DNA of 64,000 nt from Streptomyces cyaneogriseus subsp. noncyanogenus (GTDB lineage: Bacteria; Actinomycetota; Actinomycetes; Streptomycetales; Streptomycetaceae), in contig NZ_CP010849.1 in assembly GCF_000931445.1 (NCBI RefSeq), positions 3,100,001 through 3,164,000 on the forward strand, in the 5' to 3' direction. Position 1 is the first letter of the stretch, and each line of letters starts with the position of its first letter. A program made the translations under genes and the position numbers. The notes beneath the pieces were generated by a model, which worked only from the letters and a program-made list of their open reading frames with translations, did no database searches and was not told the origin of the DNA. Below are positions 60,369 through 64,000 of the stretch, piece after piece.

Positions 60369-61964
60369 ATGCCCGTGCCGCAGCCCCAGGTCGCCGTCGT
60401 CGTCATCGGGTACGACGACGCGGCCCATGTGACGGACGCCGTGCGGTCGGCGCTGGCGCAGGGGCCGGCCGTCCGTGAGGTCGTGGCCGTCGACGACGGC
60501 TCGACGGACGGCAGCGCCGAGCTGCTCACCCGACTGGCCGCCGGTGAACCGCGGCTGCGCGTGCTCCGGCGCCCGGCCAACAGCGGGGGCTGCGGCACCC
60601 CGCGCAACACCGGGGTGGACGCCGTGACCTCCCCCTACGTGATGTTCCTGGACAGCGACGACGTACTGCCGCCCGGCGCGGTGCGGGCGCTGCTGACGGC
60701 GGCGCGCGAGGAGCGCGCGCAGGTCGCGAGCGGGCTGTGCGTACGCCGTGAGCTGCCCTCGGGGCGCGAGGTGCCCTGGCAGGCGCCGCTCTACGCGGCG
60801 CGCGCGGTTCTCGAGCGCCCCGCACGGCAGCCGCGCCTGGTGCGCGACACGCTGTGCGTCAACAAGCTGTACGAGACCGGATTCCTGCGCGCCCACGGCA
60901 TCCGTTTCCCCGAGGGCCGTCACCCGTACGAGGACGTCGTCTTCACCGCGCGCGTGCTGGCCGCCGGGCCCCGGCTCGTCCTCGTCCCGGACCGGGTGTA
61001 CGTCTGGCACGTCCGCCGGTCCGCCGAACGGCTGTCGATCTCCCTGGACCGCGCAGGCGTCGACAACTGGCGGGCGCGCACGCGGGCCTGCCGGACGGCC
61101 TGCGAGATCCTGCTGGCCGCCGGGGAGAAGGAGCTCGCGCGGGCGGCGCGCGGCAAGTTCCTCGACCACGAGCTGCGCATGTACGCGCGCGAGCTGGGGC
61201 TGCGCGACCCGGCCTACCGGCGCGCCTGGTGGGAGCACACACGGGCGTACCTCGCCGGCTACGACGCGGCCGACTGGGCGCGCGCCCCGGCCTCGCCGGG
61301 AACGCTGCTCGGCCGGGTGGTGCTGGCCTCCCCCGAGCCGCGCGACCTGCCCCGGCTGCGGGAGCTGGCCTCGCGCCCGGCCCGCCTCCTGCCCCCCTAC
61401 GACCGCGCGACCGACGGCACGCCCGTCTGGTCGGCCGGGCTGCCCCAGGTCACCCTGGAGCCGCTGCTGACCCGCCCGGCCCACCTCCTCCCGCTCGCCG
61501 TCGACGCGGAGCTGCGCCCCCGCGCGCGTGCCACCCGGCTGCGGCTGCGCCTGCACGACCTGTACGGCCGGCTGGCCGAGACCGGCGGCCCGGAGGCGGC
61601 GCGGGTGGAGTGGCGGCGCCGGGAGGACGGCCGGACGGGCCCGTCCGGCACCGTGGCCTTCGCGCCGTCGCCCGCGGGGGTCTGGCGGGCCGAGACGGAC
61701 GTGGACCTGGCGGCGCTGGGGGCCGGCACCTGGGACCTGTGGCTGTGCCTGCGGTTTCCCGGCGGCGCGCGTCGCGAGGTCACGGCGCACGCGCTCACCG
61801 GCGCCGGTCTGCTGCGCCGTCGCGCCCTGCCGAGCGCCCGCCACGGCGTGCTGCTCGTCCGGCCCTACGCCACGCACTCCGGTGCGCTGGCCCTGCGGGT
61901 GGCACCCGGCCTGCGCGGGGTCGCGGGCGTGGTGCGCGGCAGGCTCCGGCGGCGACCCCGCTGA
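60369..61964 (+). CDS. GT2 family glycosyltransferase
   Basis: This 531-residue enzyme has an N-terminal GT-A domain (VAVVVIGYDDAAHVTDAVRSAL; VDDGSTDGS; LDSDDVLPPG) and a middle helical region. The C-terminal region of about 180 residues is beta-rich, as in GT2 enzymes of wall-polymer loci. GGGAGG lies 8 bases before the ATG. Unlike its two neighbours it has no TagF-like half. It probably adds a sugar to the same surface polymer. Confidence 0.88.
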   Translation: MPVPQPQVAVVVIGYDDAAHVTDAVRSALAQGPAVREVVAVDDGSTDGSAELLTRLAAGEPRLRVLRRPANSGGCGTPRNTGVDAVTSPYVMFLDSDDVLPPGAVRALLTAAREERAQVASGLCVRRELPSGREVPWQAPLYAARAVLERPARQPRLVRDTLCVNKLYETGFLRAHGIRFPEGRHPYEDVVFTARVLAAGPRLVLVPDRVYVWHVRRSAERLSISLDRAGVDNWRARTRACRTACEILLAAGEKELARAARGKFLDHELRMYARELGLRDPAYRRAWWEHTRAYLAGYDAADWARAPASPGTLLGRVVLASPEPRDLPRLRELASRPARLLPPYDRATDGTPVWSAGLPQVTLEPLLTRPAHLLPLAVDAELRPRARATRLRLRLHDLYGRLAETGGPEAARVEWRRREDGRTGPSGTVAFAPSPAGVWRAETDVDLAALGAGTWDLWLCLRFPGGARREVTAHALTGAGLLRRRALPSARHGVLLVRPYATHSGALALRVAPGLRGVAGVVRGRLRRRPR

Positions 61965-62094
61965 GGCCGCACCCGGAGGCCGGGCGCGTACCGGACGGGT
62001 TCCGGGGCCCGACCCGGGGGGCCGGCTCGCCGCACGGGAGCGCACCGGCGCCGCCCTCTCCGGTCGGCCGGGGGACGGCGGCGCCGGGCCCGGC

Positions 62095-62721
62095 TCAGAG
62101 CGCCTTGAGCGCCCCCGTCGTCGCCCTCGCCAGCGTCGCCAGGTACCCCTTGGGCAGTTTCGGGCTGCGGATCACCACCGAGCGCCAGTACAGCGGGCCG
62201 GAGATCAGGTCGAGGGCCATCTCCCGGTCGACCCCCGGGCGGAGTTCGCCGCGCCGCTCCGCCGCCACCAGGATCTGGCTGGCGACGCCCTCCTGGCCCT
62301 CGCGCAACGCCTTCTGCACCGCGTCGGCGATCTCCGGGCTGCGGGCCGCCTCGGCCTGGAGGTCGGGGAGGATCTGCGAGGCCACGGGGTGGCGCAGGGC
62401 GCGGGAGGTCACCTCGTACAGCAGGCGCAGGTCGCTCTCCAGGGCCCCGGTGTCCGGGGCGGGCAGGCCCTGGACGGCGAGGGCCGAGACGATGTCGAGG
62501 ACGAGGTGCAGCTTGGAGCGCCAGCGCCGGTACACCGCCGTCTTGCCGACGCCCGCCCGGCGCGCGATCCCCTCGATGGACATCCGCGCGTAGCCGACGG
62601 CCGCGAGCTCCTCGAACACGGCCGCCCGGATCGCCTCCGTCACGTCCTCGCGGAGCACGGCCGCCCCCGCGGGGGCCCGGCGGCGCGGGCGCGGCTGGGG
62701 CTCGTCGGCGTTGGTCGTCAT
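62095..62721 (-). CDS. TetR-family transcriptional regulator
   Basis: This 208-residue repressor has a helix-turn-helix (REDVTEAIRAAVFEELAAVGYARMSIEGIARRAGVGKTAVYRRWRSK) and a C-terminal ligand-binding domain (TetR_C_33-like). The start at 62721 (MTTNADEP) is preferred; an ATG four codons earlier is possible. It is divergent from the exporter genes. Three direct repeats in the gap are likely operators for its own control and perhaps for the exporter. Confidence 0.9.
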   Translation of the reverse strand: MTTNADEPQPRPRRRAPAGAAVLREDVTEAIRAAVFEELAAVGYARMSIEGIARRAGVGKTAVYRRWRSKLHLVLDIVSALAVQGLPAPDTGALESDLRLLYEVTSRALRHPVASQILPDLQAEAARSPEIADAVQKALREGQEGVASQILVAAERRGELRPGVDREMALDLISGPLYWRSVVIRSPKLPKGYLATLARATTGALKAL

Positions 62722-62742
62722 GCGGACCAGCATAGGGGCGTC

Positions 62743-62858
62743 GCGACGGTACGGCCCCGTCCCGACGCGGGGGTGGGACGAGGCGACGACGATACGGTTG
62801 CGTTCCGCCGTCCCCACGCCCTACGCTCGCGTTGCGACGATACGGTGCCGTCCCGACG
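62743..62858. promoter_or_regulatory. Three direct-repeat operators between tetR and the exporter genes
   Basis: Three related 25-base units lie at 62743-62767, 62786-62810 and 62834-62858. The first and third share 22 of 25 bases; the middle one is more diverged. Each has a core (G/A)TACGG with arms ACGG-N2-CCGT (the middle arm reads GCGT). Spacing of 43 and 48 bases is about four to four and a half helical turns. This is typical of cooperative repressor binding by the adjacent TetR protein. Confidence 0.6.
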
Positions 62859-62939
62859 TAAGTGAACGCGAGCAGTCGTCCGGGGAAACGCCGTTCGCCG
62901 ACCGTTCGCCGACCCCTCCCCCGAACGAAAGCAGCGGAT

Positions 62940-63857
62940 GTGAGCCAGGTACTCCACACACCGCCCCCGACCACGGCCCCGCCCGCCACGGACCTCGCGG
63001 CGCTCGCCGCCCGCCACGGCCTCTCGGTCAGCGGCGCCCGCCCCTCCCTGCCGCGGTACGTCCGGCAGCTGTGGGCCCGGCGGCACTTCATCACCGCCTT
63101 CGCCACCGCCAAGCTCACCGCGCAGTACAGCCAGGCCAAGCTGGGCCAGGTCTGGCAGGTGATGACGCCCCTGCTGAACGCGGCGGTCTACTACTTCATC
63201 TTCGGCCTCCTGCTCCAGACCAAGCAGGGCGTGCCGGACTACGTCCCGTTCCTCGTCACGGGCGTCTTCATCTGGACGTTCACCCAGAGCTCGGTCATGG
63301 CCGGCACCCGCGCGATCTCCGGCAACCTCGGGCTGGTCCGGGCCCTGCACTTCCCCCGGGCCGCGCTGCCGCTGTCCTTCTGCCTCCAGCAGCTCCAGCA
63401 ACTGCTGTTCTCCATGGCCGCCCTGGTGGTGATCCTGCTCGCCTTCGGTGTGCCGCCCGCCCCTTCCTGGCTGCTGGCGGTCCCGGCGCTGGTGCTCCAG
63501 TTCGTGTTCAACGCGGGCCTGTCGATGGCCATGGCCCGGCTGGGCGCCAGGACGCCCGACATCGCGCAGCTCATGCCGTTCGTGCTGCGCACCTGGATGT
63601 ACGCGTCCGGCGTGATGTGGAGCATCGACCACATGACCAGCGGCCGCAGCGGCCTGCCGTCCTGGGTCGGCCCCCTGCTCCAGGCCAACCCCGCCGCCGT
63701 CTACATCGACCTGATGCGCTTCGCGCTGATCGACACCTTCCACGCGAGCCAGCTCCCGCCGCACGTCTGGGCGATCGCCACGGGCTGGGCGCTGCTGGCG
63801 GGCGTCGGCGGCTTCGTCTACTTCTGGAAGGCCGAGGAGATGTACGGCCGTGGCTGA
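62940..63857 (+). CDS. ABC-2 type polysaccharide/teichoic acid exporter permease (TagG-like)
   Basis: This 305-residue membrane protein has six helices. The N-terminal cytoplasmic segment (LWARRHFITAFATAKLTAQYSQAKLGQVWQVMTPLLNAAVYYFIFGLLL) is the TagG/RfbA gate-helix pattern. It would flip a lipid-linked wall polymer outward with its ATPase partner. The GTG at 62940 is chosen since residues upstream are not conserved-looking. Its stop lies 8 bases inside the ATPase gene. Confidence 0.9.
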   Translation: MSQVLHTPPPTTAPPATDLAALAARHGLSVSGARPSLPRYVRQLWARRHFITAFATAKLTAQYSQAKLGQVWQVMTPLLNAAVYYFIFGLLLQTKQGVPDYVPFLVTGVFIWTFTQSSVMAGTRAISGNLGLVRALHFPRAALPLSFCLQQLQQLLFSMAALVVILLAFGVPPAPSWLLAVPALVLQFVFNAGLSMAMARLGARTPDIAQLMPFVLRTWMYASGVMWSIDHMTSGRSGLPSWVGPLLQANPAAVYIDLMRFALIDTFHASQLPPHVWAIATGWALLAGVGGFVYFWKAEEMYGRG

Positions 63858-64000
63858 GCACACCCAGCGGATCCCGCACGAGGCCGCGCGCGAGACCGCC
63901 GACCGGGTCCCCACCGTCATCGCGGACGGCGTCGACATCGTCTACCGCGTCAACGGCGCCGCTCAGGGCCGCGGTACGGCGACCGCCGCCCTGAACCGCA
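63850..64000 (+). CDS. ABC exporter ATP-binding protein (TagH-like), N-terminus only
   Basis: The frame starts with GTG at 63850, overlapping the permease end, and runs off the right edge. The visible 50 residues (VPTVIADGVDIVYRVNG, TATAALNR) match the start of TagH-type ATPases of wall-polymer exporters, before the Walker A motif. It is the partner of the permease. Confidence 0.8.
   Translation, partial: MAEHTQRIPHEAARETADRVPTVIADGVDIVYRVNGAAQGRGTATAALNR

Noticed and set aside
61965..62094. Terminator between the GT2 and tetR genes
   Set aside because: Several GC-rich partial stems exist but none is clearly best, and no tail is seen.

Overview
The window is a stretch of chromosome from a Streptomyces or a very close relative. 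GC content is very high, with G or C at nearly every third codon position. GTG and TTG starts are common, and genes are often coupled by 4-base GTGA or ATGA overlaps. The gene order murA, hup, malic enzyme, HelD, nnaR/narK, matAB, tmRNA/smpB, ftsEX, prfB, pkaB/pkaA matches, from memory, the S. coelicolor core region around SCO2940 to SCO2998. Nothing suggests a phage, plasmid, insertion sequence or CRISPR array.

Left part (1-12400, mostly minus strand). A three-subunit molybdenum-hydroxylase-like operon reads FAD subunit, [2Fe-2S] subunit, molybdopterin subunit. Its large subunit lacks several canonical active-site motifs, and its small iron-sulfur subunit carries about 590 extra low-complexity residues. 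Next is a sugar ABC importer operon (lipoprotein, two permeases, no ATPase) ending in a cytoplasmic GH20 hexosaminidase. A DasR-like site and a second palindrome lie in front of it. DUF3039 and YqgE/AlgH proteins follow.

Middle (12600-27900). murA (+) converges on hup (-). Then come an ACT-domain malic enzyme, a HelD-type helicase, a CGNR zinc-finger protein, and the nitrate pair narK-nnaR with a GlnR-like box and two mutually exclusive hairpins. The matA-matB-acyltransferase operon is predicted to make an extracellular poly-N-acetylglucosamine-type polymer.

28000-43000. A divergent LysR/MFS pair and a LacI regulator preceded by a tiny coupled leader ORF are followed by a secreted esterase. 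The trans-translation pair (tmRNA and smpB), an S41 protease and ftsEX come next. A Zn-ribbon membrane peptide, a LAETG sortase-substrate-like surface protein, prfB, and two membrane Ser/Thr kinases (pkaB, pkaA) complete this part.

43500-64000 (mostly plus strand). A large FHA/EccC-like ATPase lies divergent from the kinases. A second ATPase-less sugar importer follows, with a large extracellular loop in one permease. Then comes a cell-wall polymer cluster: two paralogous GT2-CDP-glycerol transferase fusions, two polytopic membrane proteins, a further GT2, and a TagGH-type ABC exporter cut by the right edge. An ohr/ohrR peroxide-defence pair sits inside this cluster. A TetR gene faces the exporter across three direct-repeat operators. 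All coordinates and motifs were read by eye; names rest on motif recognition and synteny, without database searches.
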